This document shows positions 47,101 through 62,100 of a stretch of DNA of 64,000 nucleotides, in pieces (positions within the stretch are counted from its first letter, which is position 1; every line of letters begins with the position of its first letter). The DNA is from Pomphorhynchus laevis. Its lineage: Eukaryota; Acanthocephala; Palaeacanthocephala; Echinorhynchida; Pomphorhynchidae. The notes under the pieces were generated by a model. The model was not told the origin of the DNA, ran no database searches, and worked only from the letters and a program-made list of their open reading frames with translations. The stretch is taken from assembly GCA_012934845.2 (NCBI GenBank), contig WNNJ02002242.1, forward strand, positions 1-64,000. The letters run 5' to 3'. The translations under genes were made by a program, and so were the position numbers.

Positions 47101-50100
47101 TGTTCTAAACACTTAATCGATAGCTTTGAAATGTACAGTCAAGCGCCGGCTTATGTCCTTTTCCGATTCTTCGAGTATCAGACAGTTCAACGCATTAGCT
47201 AATGCAACCTTATTATCTTCATAGTCACATTTGTTCACGTACGACGAGACTACTGTCAACACAGATAGTGAACAGCAAAGAATCTAGCAAGTCCTTCTGC
47301 TCTACACCACACTTAATGGCAATAAGTTCAAATTTTATGAATTTGTACGTCAGATAATTCAGCAAAATTACGGAGGATAAAGTGATCGGTCGTCTTGATT
47401 ATATTTTTGGAAGCAGGAATGAGTAATTTTTATGAAATTAGTACATGTATAGACGTGCAAGAAAAATGCGATCTTCGCAATAAAACAAAATTTACAAAGT
47501 CAATTCATCGATATTCTGAAACTGATTAGTTTTCTAGTTTTGATCTATTTTTTGGTCTATTATTTTACTTGAATGTCTCACTAAATTTCAGTATGTGATG
47601 ATTTAGTTGTGCATTTTAAATTTATACAAACAATTTCTTAATTAAAGTGAAATGCCCGATATCTGACCCGGTTCATGCGTTTTTGATAAGATTTAGAAAA
47701 CTTATTATCTGTGATGGAATACTTATTTCTTTTTTAAATGAGTATCATAAATTTCAGGCTTATCCCTTATTTAATGTTAAATATTATAAATTCAGATTTC
47801 AGTTTGCCACTCTGAATTAAATTTGAATGTAATTTTACAGAAATATTTGGGAGGTTATAGCAATTGAAATTACGAAAGTTAGCTCTGGAAATACATAAAT
47901 ATAATAAGAAGCAAGACAGATGAATATAAAGTAGTAGTCATTTACTTAAATTAAATTCCAAGATACTTGAAAGATACAACATCCAATATAACACACTAAT
48001 AATATTTTCTAATTTACGCAAGGCTTAATTAAATCTTGGTCGTAATCGACATGATTACGAACTTGTGACTCAAGAATCAGTACCGAAACTGGGACTACTT
48101 TGTAGTCTATCAGTGAAGTCATTGATGGAATGATATTTTTTGTCATGATAACGCCCAAAAGTTAAAATTTAAAATTTATTTTCAGAAACGTATTTTTATT
48201 AGTATAAATAATCAACTGAAATTTTTGAATTTAAAGCAATTTCGTGGATTTTCTGAATTTATTCGTTTTATTAAGTTTTTTAAATAAAAATCTAAAATCG
48301 CTTAATAAAATGTTATTAGTTTCATATTAAACTGTTCTATTTGCTAAATAATTAATATCTTATAAATTAAGATATAATATATAATATATATATGTATTAA
48401 TATATCTTATATATTATATCAATTATATTAAATTATTAGTTCAATTTTACCTTATATTTTGAGATGAAAATCCTGTTTTTGCTTTATAGAAACCGAATGC
48501 TATATTTTTAATAAAATTAAGCAAACTTTCAGCTATAATATCACTATCAGTAGACGATTTTAATGAAATAAAAGGAATTTTAATTTACATTTAAATTAAT
48601 ATCTTTATAATTAATGATTTATTTAATAGCTAACTTTTTTTGCTATTTTAGACGTTTCCTTATACAGCCAATTTATTAAAATTACCAAGAACTTATTGTC
48701 ATATTTTATCATCCCGCTCGGTTTGATTGTTATTTGTATTTTACATTGGTTTGGACTTACTATCGATTACGCAAATAAAGAAATTGATTTGTCGATCAGT
48801 AAGTTTTAATTTAATTTTGCCCTTACAATTTATCTTTATCTTTTACAATTTATTCTATTTTACAATTAAAAGAAAGAACTCTCATTTGAAATAGAAGCCT
48901 ATCCTGATTTGTTGAGATAACCGAACTCTGCAGAACTCTGAATGTTCGTGCAGAAATTAGAGCTCGCTATATAATGAGCACGCTCGCTCAGCGTGCTCAT
49001 TTAAAAATGATAATTGTTTTCTATTATGTGTTTTGTAGCACTATCTCGCGTTCGGCCATACTTAATATAGCTGCATATGTTATTTTGTATTTTGCTCTTT
49101 CAGTTTCTCCTACATATTGTCTTTAACACAATTTGCAGGTCATTAGATACAACGCCCCTTCAAATTTAAAACACAAGTTATACGTCCCCTTGTAGATCGA
49201 TCCGGTGATAGTACTCGCGAAGCTGCTTGTTGTTTCCATCGTTGTTCATTATACACATCTTTTATTTTGGCACGGTTTTGAGATACTTATAGAAGTGTTG
49301 TTTCTGACTATTCACTTTGGAATGAATAAGCATTTGTTTTAGAGTACTTGCATTTGAACAGTATATTATCGGTTGAACGTTGTTATCTTTTAATAAATCG
49401 TTCGATTTCGATACACATATTGCGGATCCTGAGCGATGTTCCCCCCTAAATGTAAACATTCGAATGATAAAGCACGTCTGTGCTTTTCATTTAGTGATCT
49501 TGTAATCTCACCGTGATTATATTAATTTTTCAAATCCATACTTAATTGCACTGTAGCTTCTTCAAACAATAGATAAGTGTTACAAATCTTTTTAATTCTT
49601 AGAAACTCATTAAATATAATGATTCTCTTTATCTATGGGCTATAACCGCTTCTAACATGCCATGACCGCTTCTTATAAATACTGGAACGAAATCAGGTTT
49701 TCGGTAAAGTGTGGTAATCCATTTGTTAATATTGCTTATGTTAACATGAATGTTTTCGGACAATCCTTGGTAACATGTGAATTTTGTAGTTGAGTTGTTA
49801 TTAAGGTAATCAACAAACTCTTAAAGTTTTTTTTACCTTGTGGCAACACTAAGATGGCATTGTCGATATACCTTCGCCACCAAATTGTTTTTTTTTGTAA
49901 TCATTTTCGATTAGGTGTTTTTTGAATCTGGCCATAAATAGATTAGCAAACGCGGGTGCCGTAGATGTCCCTTAGTCGTACCGGATCGTCCACCTGTTGT
50001 CAATATCAATCGTCAAGAGTGAACACATTTTCTTTAAACACAGTATACATAAAATCTTTTATTTTCTTCGTTTCTTTGTCTGTTAAGTTGCTTTGATTGA

Positions 50101-53100
50101 GTGCATCGGTGCATGCTTGTATACCTTATATTCTATGTATGAACGAGGAATTCAAAGCATACCCTTTTATGGATGTAGAATTCTACAGTTCCCAATTCTC
50201 AAGAATTGGGAACTGTAGCAAACAAAGATCTTTTAAATATATTCTTTAAAATGTATTTATCTTGCAGTTAGTAATATGTTGTTAGTTTTTGCATAATTTT
50301 TAAAATTAAAAAATTATTTAATTAATTTATATTTTGCAAAATATATGAGATGTAATTTCGTACACTATTTTCCTGATTTTAGAATTTTCTTATTATCACT
50401 TCTTTGAATTTGTCAATTATGCCGTAATATTGAGTTGCATAATTGGATATATCCATCTCCTCTATATATTTATCATATCGTTTAACAGGTAACATTACAA
50501 TTTGCCCCCAAGTTTTATATCTTTTAATATTTAGATCGATTATAAATTCGAGAGGAAGTTTCGGAACTACAATAGCGTTTTACCGACAAACCTATCGATT
50601 AGCATTTAAGAATAATATTATTTACAATATAAGCTAGAGTTTATAATTTCATGTCATAGCAGGGTTAAATAATTTACAAATTTACATAATTTATAATCTA
50701 ATTTTTAATTTTTATAATATAATATTTAAATTAGATTATAAATAATCTAATTTAATATCAAATTAACATAATCTAAATAATCGACAATCTTTCCAAATTG
50801 TTAAATTTAATAAATTACAAAAGCTATGAGTTTATTATGTCCATTTCTATCTTTCAAAATTACATGATTTTTATTAATGAAATATTTAATTAAAATACCG
50901 TGATCTACTTTAATTCTTAGATAATTTATAAGATTTATCATGCAGAAGTAAAATGGATTTACCACCATAGCAGACCCAATACACTTGAATTTAGTGTAAA
51001 AATAGTCATGCATCTTCAGAATTATGAACGATTTTTGATCAAATTTTTGATCGGGTCTGCAATATTGTCACCTCGAATTAGTTTATTTATAATAAAATTA
51101 ATTAAACAAGTGGTTTCATAAACACAAGATTCATATCGTTCTTTATTTTACTTTCAATTTAATTTAATTAAAAATTAAGTTCAGAATCACATTTTATCAA
51201 TTCGCTTATTTTTATCCGAATTAATGTTTTGTTACTAAAACGATTAATCATCACTAAAACGATTCTCGTAATTTTCACTGCAACTGTTCGAAAATTAATA
51301 CAGCGAATAAGCTCGAGATTAATAAATATATTAGAATTTAAAATTAAATCTAAAATGAAATTAGTTTTTCGTAATTTTGTATGCTATAAATTTGTTTATG
51401 TCATTTCATGGCTAAATATATAGCGAATGTTATATGACATAACAATATTAAATTGTTATATTAATAACAATTTAGTATTGTTAATATTGTTTTTTAAAGA
51501 AGAAAAGCTTTATTTACAAAGGGAATTTAACCCAAATATCATTATGTTTGAATTTCATGATACGGGGCGTGTGCTTTAGCTAAGGCTCCTGTTGCTCGAG
51601 GCGGACGGCCTTTCCACTTGAAGAATGGTAACCCCGGATGCATATCGACGCCGCGCGGCATACTGCAACACCGATTTCACGTGTAATGCGAGTCAAGCAC
51701 TGTGTGTATGTCGTTTGGTCAGACCTCTGCGCCTGCAGAAAGGCGATTCGGCGCAACACAGCACGAGAGCGTTCACTCAATCCGCCGTTTGTCGAAGCGA
51801 TAAAGGGTACAAATGTGCCTCTTGCAATCTGTTAAACCCGTTCCTCATATTTAAACTTCTTTCTTGCTTCGTGGAAGTTGAACGCGCTGGACGTGCTTGT
51901 ACGGTAAGATTCGGCAAGGTTGTTGAAAATGCTGACGTCTATATACGTCCGCTCGAATCTATCGGGAAACAGTCCAGTACAGACGATATCCACTCGTGCG
52001 TCAAGATCTCTTGTCGTTGGTGAAGACGTGATCCACGCTGGGACTATCGAGTACAGGGTCGATCCCTACACCATGACAAACAGTCGTTAGATTTCGGCAA
52101 GGATATCACGAACGATATTGTGACGAAAAATCTGCAACCCTCCACGCCGACATGAAAGGAGATGCTTCAAGCATGCAGGAGTATTGCATATGCATCTCGT
52201 GGGCATGTCAGTCGGTTCCCAAGCATACCGCACAGCCATACTATCTCTGAATTCACGTGGAAGAATATGGAAATTTTCACGAACCGGGGGCACAATGGAA
52301 AGCCATGACGATGCACCATAAACGGACGCGTGTGCAAGGGCTTCCTGTGAGATTTCGTTCAAGTTCGACTTCGCGTAATTAAAGCGGTCAATTGCGGCTG
52401 TCTTTCTTTCAGCAGTAATCCGCTCGCCGATCTTTTGCTGTTCGGTTCTGAGAAACCTTGGCAATCTGACGTGAATGACGAGCACATTCTCTCAGAAGAG
52501 CTGAATTCCAGGTCCTTCACGAACAGAGGGTCAATGATCCCGATGCCTCCTTCTCGTATGGGACTGGTGAGTACCTTAACCCAATCTTCTGAAAGGTCCT
52601 GCTTTGCCATTTCCTTTAAGAATCTACCGGTAATAGCATCCCGCAAAGGTACAAGTTCGTCATCGGAGCAACTCGTTGTGCGTAAGAAGTGTGTCCACTT
52701 CCATTGCAATGACTTGGTCAATCCGATGTAAGAAATATGCGGGTCTACAGAGCATATCTATGTGAGCCGGTCTGTCAGATAAACGTCATCTTCAATTCGC
52801 TCTCTGGTCGATTCTTTCATGAACGCACTTGATCCAATGAATGAGCCGAGAATCTTAACACCATCGTGCCTTATGTCGACACCTGCAAACTTTGATTGAT
52901 CTACTGTCATCGTTTCGTGCAGAAGAAGAGCAGATTTGGCTGGTTTAACATGATAGCCATAATCAGGTCCGTGCTGTTGTAGGATATTAAGTACTTTCTC
53001 AAGCATCGATGTGGGGCCGAGGAAGTTCGCATCGTCTGCAAACCACCGTTGAACAACACCAGGACATTGATCCCTTATCATCCTTATAAGAGGCAGAGAA

Positions 53101-56100
53101 GCCATTCCGAAGATGGCCATTGCTAAGGGGTCGCCTTGAGTCACACCCACCTTCGAGTGGAGAGAACAACCTTCCAAAATAAGACGAGCATCGACAGAAT
53201 AGATGTTTTGGAAAGTTTGCGCCAATGACGGACATAAATGCGACATGTTATGAAGAGCTACTCGGCGGTTTAAGCTGTTAAAAGCGTTGGAGGCGTCGAC
53301 ACACAGTAAGCCAAATTCTGGATTGTTGTGGAAGTTATTGCGTAGAGAGTGTATACAAAAGTCCACACCACTCCGTTGTGAGGCACATAGTTGCTCTAAT
53401 CCAGCGATGTCTTGCAAATCCGTTTTTATATGTTGCAAAATCGCTTTGCAGACAATCCGTCTACCGACTTCGGCTATTCCAATCGGTCGAATACCTCCAG
53501 TCTTTTTCGGGATGGCCACAAGTCGGCAAGCTACGAAAGCATTAATAGTATTAGGCGAGACTTTTTCAGAAGCGATTTTGACTGCTAGAGCGGCAAGAGC
53601 TTCAGCAAGCTTTTTAGAATGAGTGCCGAAAGCCGTGAGCATGCGTTTCCACATAAGCGCATCCACGCCGGATGGGCATGCTGTGCCAAATGTGGAGTGG
53701 GACGCTTTTACGATGTCGCTTGCGTCAATTGCAAGGAATGTAGACGGATGGTGAGGAACCGTACCCATCATGGGAGCATGCAGAAGTGCTTCCGGCTTTG
53801 CCTCTGCTGCTTCATGATGTAACCTCTGTAGGAGATTCTTTACTGTAAAACCATCAATCAATGTGTCTGCACGAAGGGTTCCAGAAGTTTGAATGCCAGA
53901 TAGTAGGGATGTTGCAGCGCTTAAACGGCCTTTCTTCACAAGATTGCAGTATCTGGTTTTCCATTCAGTATTTTTACCATCGTATTTATTCAAATCAGCT
54001 CGGGCCTGCAGGCATCTCGCTTCGTCAAAGAGGGCATTAAAATCGTTATTTCTCCAAAGATCCAGCCTACGTTCCATAGCTTTTTGTATGATCGCCGTTT
54101 TACGACTTTCGATTCTCTGAAGCACACAACGAGAGAGCACGGTTGCCGCCTCAAGCGCAGAGCAGGATTGAAAGTGCAAAGATCAGCCATGATGCCCACA
54201 AATTCGTTCGTAGCATTACAGCGAGGTGGATCCAAGAGCGCTGGGGGCCAAGTGATAACGATTTCGTAGATATCGTGAAGCGTTAATTGGCGCGCGGTAG
54301 ACTCAACCTGGTTATGGACAACATCGCTTTCCCGCGGTATGTCCAATGCAATTAATGGATGTACTCGTTCGACTGGCGCAGCAGCGGAATTAGATAGCAT
54401 TTGTGCAATAGAGTTATGACTTGTAGGTTAGTTAATTGACGATTGATTTCTACATTTCTTGGCTCGGCAATTGACACATGCTTTTCCTGATTTTGCGCAC
54501 TTACACCCTTTGCAAACAGCTGCGGGACCATTGCAAGAGCAGCATAATCGTTGGACCGAAGGTTTGCCGCGAACCATGATTTGTAATGATATTTATGTTG
54601 TAAAACGTTGGAACGCCGCTTCGTGCGCTCTCAGGCGGTTTCGTGCGCTCTCAGGCGGCTTCGTGCGCGTTGGAGTTGTAAGTATTTAGTAGTTTGTAAT
54701 TAGTGTAGTGTAAGTAATGTATTTACTTTAGATCTCAAATGTGTGTTTAAGCTGTTTAAATTTTTGTTCTGAAAAATAATTGTTAATATTGTTATAACAA
54801 TATTAACAATTATTAAATATGAAATAGCGAATGTTATCTCAGTAGCTGAACATTTATTTTATTAGTCAAATAGTTAATAAGTCAAAAATTAATAATTAAT
54901 ATAAATTAGTATAATTAAATTAGTTTATTATTAAATAAAAAATTTAATTATTCAAATAATTAAATAATAAAAGAAAAAAATGCATTTTTTCATAAATAAT
55001 TATAAATAATGAATAGTTGTTATTAATATAAATTGTTAGAAATATAAATAAAATAATATAAATAAAATAATGCTAAATAAAGAATAATTAAATAATTATT
55101 AATAATTAATATTTGTAAAAGTCAAATATTATAAGTCAAAAATTAATAATTAATATAAATTAGTTATTATTAAATTGGTTTATTATTATATAAGTTATTA
55201 TAAAAATTTAAATAATTAAATAATTAATAATTATAAATAATATATAATTGTTATTTATATAAATTGTTAGAAATATAAATTAAATGATAATTTATATTAT
55301 TTATAAAAAATACTGTTGAATAAAAGAATAATTAAATAATTATTAATAATTATTAATAATTAATATTTGTAAAAGTCAAATATAATAAGTCAAAAATTAA
55401 TAATTAATATAAATTAGTTATTATTAAATTGGTTCAATGATACAAATATCAATGATACAAATATAATGTTCAAATTGACTTTGTCACATAAATAGACATC
55501 TTGTAAATATTTAATTATAATAAAATTAAATAGTAATTTTAATAGTTTATAAAACGTACACACATGAAATTAAGTGCCTTATGATAAAGTCAATTTGTCT
55601 GTAATGTGCTCGAAATGCTAATCCGAGGGATTGTCGAGCATCGCTGTCTTGTGTCATCCTTGATATGTACCTCTATTTTTATTTTGACACTTGTAAGGGG
55701 AATTTCATTGTGCGTTTGATCGTAAATATTCTGTTCTAGCCGAGCATGCAGCATATCAGCTCGACGCTTTCGCTCTACATACCTAAATCAGTTAACAATG
55801 TTCGCCATGAACTATCCGGATTAAAAATATCCAATGAATACGGCGTTTTTCTCGAGTAAGTAACTTTATTTTTGAATATTTAGATGACGGTGTTGTATTT
55901 ACAGTATTTTAGTTATTTATTTTTGATCTATTATAACAACCTGCCATATCGATACCATGTAATAATCGGCAATTGCAAAATGAACTAAAATTTACAAAGA
56001 TTTACAAAATATTCACAAAATTTTACAAAATATTTTGAAATTTTACAAAATTTTAATTTGTTCATACAAATCAATCTTTAATTTGTACTTAAATTCGGTT

Positions 56101-59100
56101 TGACTGAACTTTTCGAAATGCAAAATCGTTGCATAGTATGATCCTTGCGTTCCATTAAACATTAAATTTCTGTCAAGTCTATTGGCGCGTTTCTATTACT
56201 TGATACCGAACCTTGGTTGTTGGTATGATCTTTTAAACTGCTGTATAATATCCATACATTAACCAAGCGTTCATGTACTTCTTTGAACAAAACTTTGCAA
56301 TTTGATACTCAATTTCAATTCATAAAATTAAATCTGGCAAATTAAAATAAAATTAAGCATAAAGTCTAATGTTCACTACATTTCATAAAAATAATTTCGT
56401 ACCAATTCTTTTATAATTTCTTGTAAATCTTCTACAAACAAAGTACTGTGTAGAAACTAATGAATATAGTTACATATCTGCAACTTTCAAAACAAAAAGT
56501 TCCAAATTAAAGTAATTGCTTATTCGGATAAGCAATTATTAAAGTACAGCGCAAAGAAATTAATAATTCGGCAACTGTTTGATGGTATCTTCAGGGTTTT
56601 CTAAAACAATAATTTAAAGCTTACTGAATTCGTTATAATTTCAGTAGTTCAAAATAAATCTGAGCGTATAATTTTGGTTTTATTGTTGGAACATCAATTG
56701 CTTCTTACAATTGATCGATTTCAACAATTACATTCGGATAGAATGATTTTTACATTCCATCCGAATGTAATGTTAAAGTTTATTGCATGGCCAATGTAGA
56801 GGGCATGAACCTCCAATTCTGATTTTATGTAGTCGTGAGCTTTTTTTTACACGAGTTATGATCTTTCTACTTGTTTGCTTAATGTAACAACTATCACATT
56901 AAGTACAATCAATTTCATAAACCTTGTCAAATTCCTACAACTTGCGTCGTAATGGCATTATAACTAAAAAATTATATGAGAAGCATTTTCCCTTGCAAAT
57001 TAGTTCGATTGAGAGAAGTGAAGTTGAAATTATTTACTTAATATTTGGCTTAGATTTGTCTGTGAGTTTATAAATGCGGGAGAAATGAAAAGAAAAACAT
57101 TTTTAACTGCTTCGTTCTTAATTGTGCTATATGTACTTTTGTTTGTATCTAAAAATATGAATATCATTATGAATGATTAGATTTGGAATTGAAATATTTA
57201 ATTTTTACTGTTGAGAGCTGCAAACTAGGATTAATTATAACATAAAAGCCACAAAAAAGTTAATTTCAGTATTCAATCAAGGAATATCGGTTTCAGCATA
57301 CGATAAACTTTATATTTTCAAATTTTAACTGAAACTTCGCAAATAGAAAACGGTTAAAACTTATAAATAGTGTATGTTAATAAATCAGATCAGCTAACGT
57401 ATTTTACACAATATAAAAATTATATTTTTTAAAAATAATTATAAATAAATTAAATAATTAATAAAATAGTGATAATAATTAATAAATAATTAGTAAATAA
57501 TTAATAAATAATTATATAAGAATTTATATAATTAATATTTATAGGAAATTAGAATTTAAAATATTTTTTTTGAATTGACTAATAAATTCAGCTGGTGTTA
57601 TATCAGCTTAATAAATAACAGCTCAATAAATAATATCATGTTTCGACCCTTATTCCTCGACCTAACATAGAATCGGTCTAAATAAATGTCCAATCCTATT
57701 TTGTTGATTTATATATACGGTAAATTTAATATTTTAATAATATTTTGTTGATTTATAATTTTACCTTATAAGAAAAAGAAAAAATCATCAAACTTCCTTG
57801 AAAATTAGAAAAAATAATGTGTATCAATTATACATAGTTTTAGTGTAATATCACATAGTTTTAGTGTTATATTACCGGGAACGCAAAGTCCATATGTCAA
57901 TAATAACTTATTGACAGTAGAACAAATTAGTCTGAACAGCAGACTTAAAATATTTAATTAATTATTTGATGCAATATATTTATGCCGTATCAATAATACA
58001 TAGTTTCAGTGTTTCTGACATGGGTTATATTAAGGGAAACGCAAAGTTCATATGTCAATAATAACTTGTCAGTAGAACAAATTAGATCAGATAACTGAGT
58101 TTACGTATTTAATACCATATATATACATCAAAGATAACGCAAAATATAATTCAAATTATTAAATAATAGATAAATAATTGTTATATAAGATTTTATATAA
58201 TTTATATCAAGTTAAAATAAAAAATTGAGATTTAAGAAAATAGTTAATTTTTATGAATTGAGTAATAAATAAGAATAAGGATTAGACGTCATCAGGCTGA
58301 ACTGCTATGTTATCAGGCTTCGACTCTTAATAATCGACCCAACATAGCTGTGGGGCCAAATACATGCTAATGATGTATTTCATCTGATGAAATGAGATTA
58401 TTTAGTGTACATTATTACATTTCGCTCGCTTAAGAGTTTAAATTTATTTTTAAAAATATTTTTGTTGATTTGCATAATGATTATAAAAATTTAATTATAT
58501 TAAATATAATATAAAATTTTTATTATAAAAATTATTATAAAAATTTAATTATTTATTTTATATAATATTATATTTATTGTATATAATATAATTATTTTCA
58601 TTATATTATTAAAATTTAATATTTTAATAATATTTTGTTGATGTATAATTCTACATTATAAGAAAAAGAAAAAATCATCAAACTTCCTTGAAAATTAGCA
58701 AAAAATAATAATATCGTATTAAGAATACATAGTTTCAGTATTTCTGGCAGAGGTTATATTACCCGGAAAACAAAGTCCACAGGTCAATAATAACTTGTCA
58801 GTCGAACAAATCAGATAAATGATTTGGAGACGATAAAAATAAAATAAAGAAAAGTAAGTTAAATAAGTATAAGTATATTAAATTATTTGTAATTAAAAAC
58901 CCAACATAAATACATGCTAATAACGTATTTAATCTGATGAAATATGATTATTTGGTGTATCTTATTCTAATACAGAGTATATTGTTTACCATCCATAAAG
59001 ATGTCTGAATGACAAAAAAGGTCATATATGTATCAAAACCAACAATGAGGATTAATTGGGTTAACATTTTGTTACAAGTCAGACTTAAACAGATCTGGTA

Positions 59101-62100
59101 TTATCTGTATTATCGCTACAACAAATATTTAATTTTAAGTAACTACGTGAAAAGTTAAATTGGTGCGACACGCAAGTTGTAAAAACGCTAAGTGAAATGC
59201 CCTGAAAAATTTGCAATGATTCTTTAATGGATCAAGTTTAATATTAACCGCTTTATAGACAGCTACATTAGTGAATAATGGACAACATCAAGGGTAACGA
59301 AACAATTTTTTTAAAAGATGGCCAACGAAGCGTCATATATCATAGTCAAAGGCATTAATCATCGACACAATATGCCCTAGAGGATAATTTTTTATGAATT
59401 TTAAGAAACCTTAAATATACGCGGATAAAATTTCCACGATTTATATCAATGACTATAAATTTGATAAGTTTGTGTTTTATTTCTCGAAGAAAGATTTAAT
59501 ACTAAAATTGTTTTACATGTTTTGATATGCAAAATATCAACGTTTCTGTTCATTTCTGAATCCAGTAGAATTATATATATTTTATATTCAAAATATACTA
59601 AAATTTCCATGATTTGTATCACTGACTATTTGTGTTTTATTTCTCGAAGATCACTTAATAATCACTTAATTTTGAGATTTTGAAAAATATTTTTTTAAAT
59701 ATCTTTTATTTTCATATTGAAATATTTTTTGTTATGTAGAAATACCGGAAAGCGTTATGAAATTATTATCGAAGGAACTGCAGACAACATTCAATGGAAG
59801 GAGTACGATTTTAACTATAAGCCTGGCATATTAGAAGCCCCTCCTTCTCAAGCAGGTTTTTAATTATAAACTAAAATTTAACCCAATTTAATTGTTCACA
59901 TTGACAGCACCGTACTATTCCTGTCTTGACAGCCAAATGTGTTTGATTGCACAAAGCCCGCCGGAAACTGAAGAATGGTATATTACTTTTCTATACCGGT
60001 TATTATCCGAAAGCAATGATGGTATGTGTAAAAATGAATCTATAATATTTTTGAAAACGACAAAACAAACAAATATCATGTTCAGCAGCGAACATAAAAG
60101 CGTAATGTTGTCTATGTCTACGCCGTTAGGCAAAGTAATAATGTTTACTAATCTTTTCGACTTCTTTTAGAAAGAAAATATTTTTATATCTTAAATTTAT
60201 TTAATTGAAAAGTAACATATTTTTATGGATAATAATCGTTAATCACAGAGAAAATCAAATATTTAATTGCAAATATTTAATTGTTATTTATAATGTAGTT
60301 GTTGATTTGAATAATTTATAGCGAACACAATGTTTAGACATAAAGGTCTACAACGGCACATGTGACACCATAACGGATTTCATGCTATCGGCATTAGTTT
60401 TTACAAATATTTAATTGTTATGGCTGAATATTGAGTTGAGAATTTGAATAAATTAAATAATAATTAAAAAATCAAAACATTGAAATGCCTTTTGGTGTAC
60501 GTTGTATATACATGCGAAATTTTATGTGAATTCTCCGGTTATACTTCTACGAGAGCAATTTTAATTTCAATTTGCGTTAATCGCAGAACAAATCAATTTT
60601 AATTTTTTATTGATTTTTTTCTCGATCATAAAGAAAAAGTTAAGATTTCGTAGAAATTCTTCAGTCACGATTACTTTAGACACGTTGCTATCTCATATTA
60701 AAAGACCGTTAACATTGTAGTCCGACTTGGGTTGTTTCTAATTAAGTTATAAAATATTATTTTGTTTAATGACTCAAAACGAAAATAGGCAGACTGGAAT
60801 AATTGTTTAGTTGGGTATTTAAAGGCAAAGTCGAGTACAAATCAATTAAAATTCGTTTCAATAATTCGGCATTTATTTTATGCCATCAGGAATACTGTAA
60901 TCAGTTAATTGTTATACCTGATTAACGATTGACTGATTACATTATTCTTGCAGTGATGGTATCAAACAGTTTCCGAAATATTAAAAAAATTTTGTTTAAT
61001 GAATTTTTTAGTTATAATTGAGAAAAGTATAAATTAACAAAATATTATTTAAAATAAATTTAAACTATTAAGTGGAACTTTTTTAATGATGGATAATAAA
61101 CAGTAATTTTATAGATACATATTTTAAATTATGTTACTAAAAAAATACCATCAAACAGAAAATAGTAAAATATATAAATCAACACAATAATATTAAAAAT
61201 AAATTTAAAATCATTAGCGAAAAATTATTATGGGTGGATAATAAATAATATACTTTGTATTAGAATAAGATACTATATAGTTTTATCAGAGGAAATACGT
61301 CCTTAACACGTATTTGGCCCTGCTGCTATGTTGGATAGAGGAGTTAGGGGCCTTCGTTCAATAAGCAAACAAATTTATCTATTAAATTTGTCTATTAATG
61401 ATTCTTAACTAATATCGCAAATATGGCATGCTTATCCAGGTAGCCTCATTCTTAATAAAATCGATATTAATGATAAAGAAGGTGTATATCTAGATATGAG
61501 CATTAAATTAACATCAATTAAAACTACTTTTAATTTATATCGTAAAGATGACATTTAAATTTACAAGAAACATATTTTTGCATGAGCATTCATGCATACC
61601 ATATAATATAAAATATAATACATTAAATAATGAAATTTTAAGAATTGCAACAATATGTAATGATAATGGCTTTCTTCAAAATCATTTAAATAATTTAATA
61701 GATGCATATTTTAAAAAAGTTTCTATAAAAATATCATCAAGCAGAAAATAGTAAAATATATTAATCAACACAATAATATAAAGAATAAATTTAAACTCTT
61801 AAGTGGCAAATTTTTATGGATGGATAATAAATAATATACTTTGTATTAGAATAAGATACTTGATAATCAAATTTAATCAAAGAAAATACGTCCTTAGCAC
61901 GTATTTGGCCCCGCTGCTCTGTTGAGTAGAAGAATTAGGGACCGAAACCCTAATTAAAACTCTATAAACTGGATAATATAGCAGTTCCTCCTGATGACCT
62001 CTAATCCTTATTCTGATACAACGTCTGTTATTTATAAGTAAATTCATAAAAATGACTTTTATTTTAAATTAAAACTCTGAATCGGAAAATGTTTATGGAT

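Larger units (their letters stand above)
51492..54778 (-). mobile_element. Near-complete RLE-type non-LTR retrotransposon in LMF intron 8
   Basis: About 3.29 kb, minus strand, bounded by a 15-bp exact duplication and ending in a short poly-A preceded by AATAAA (51,509-51,514). Order of parts 5' to 3': GC-rich 5' leader with a 20-bp repeat (54,620-54,672), Cys-cluster peptide (54,428-54,577), N-terminal region (53,990-54,400), reverse transcriptase (52,758-54,179), linker (52,359-52,721), Cys/His knuckle (52,087-52,485), restriction-like endonuclease and C-terminal helices (51,580-52,060). There is no EEP endonuclease. The body is broken by several frame changes and stops, so it is probably not active, but no large piece is missing. 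It belongs to the widespread RLE elements of marine invertebrates and others. Clade unassigned. Confidence 0.88.

Noticed and set aside
46490-47330. Possible LTR-type retroelement remnant
   Set aside because: No RT, protease, integrase or terminal repeats could be recognised, so no such name is justified.
51229-51423. 64-codon plus-strand frame between LMF exon 8 and the retrotransposon
   Set aside because: No similarity to the LMF family, AT-rich composition, no good splice sites in phase.
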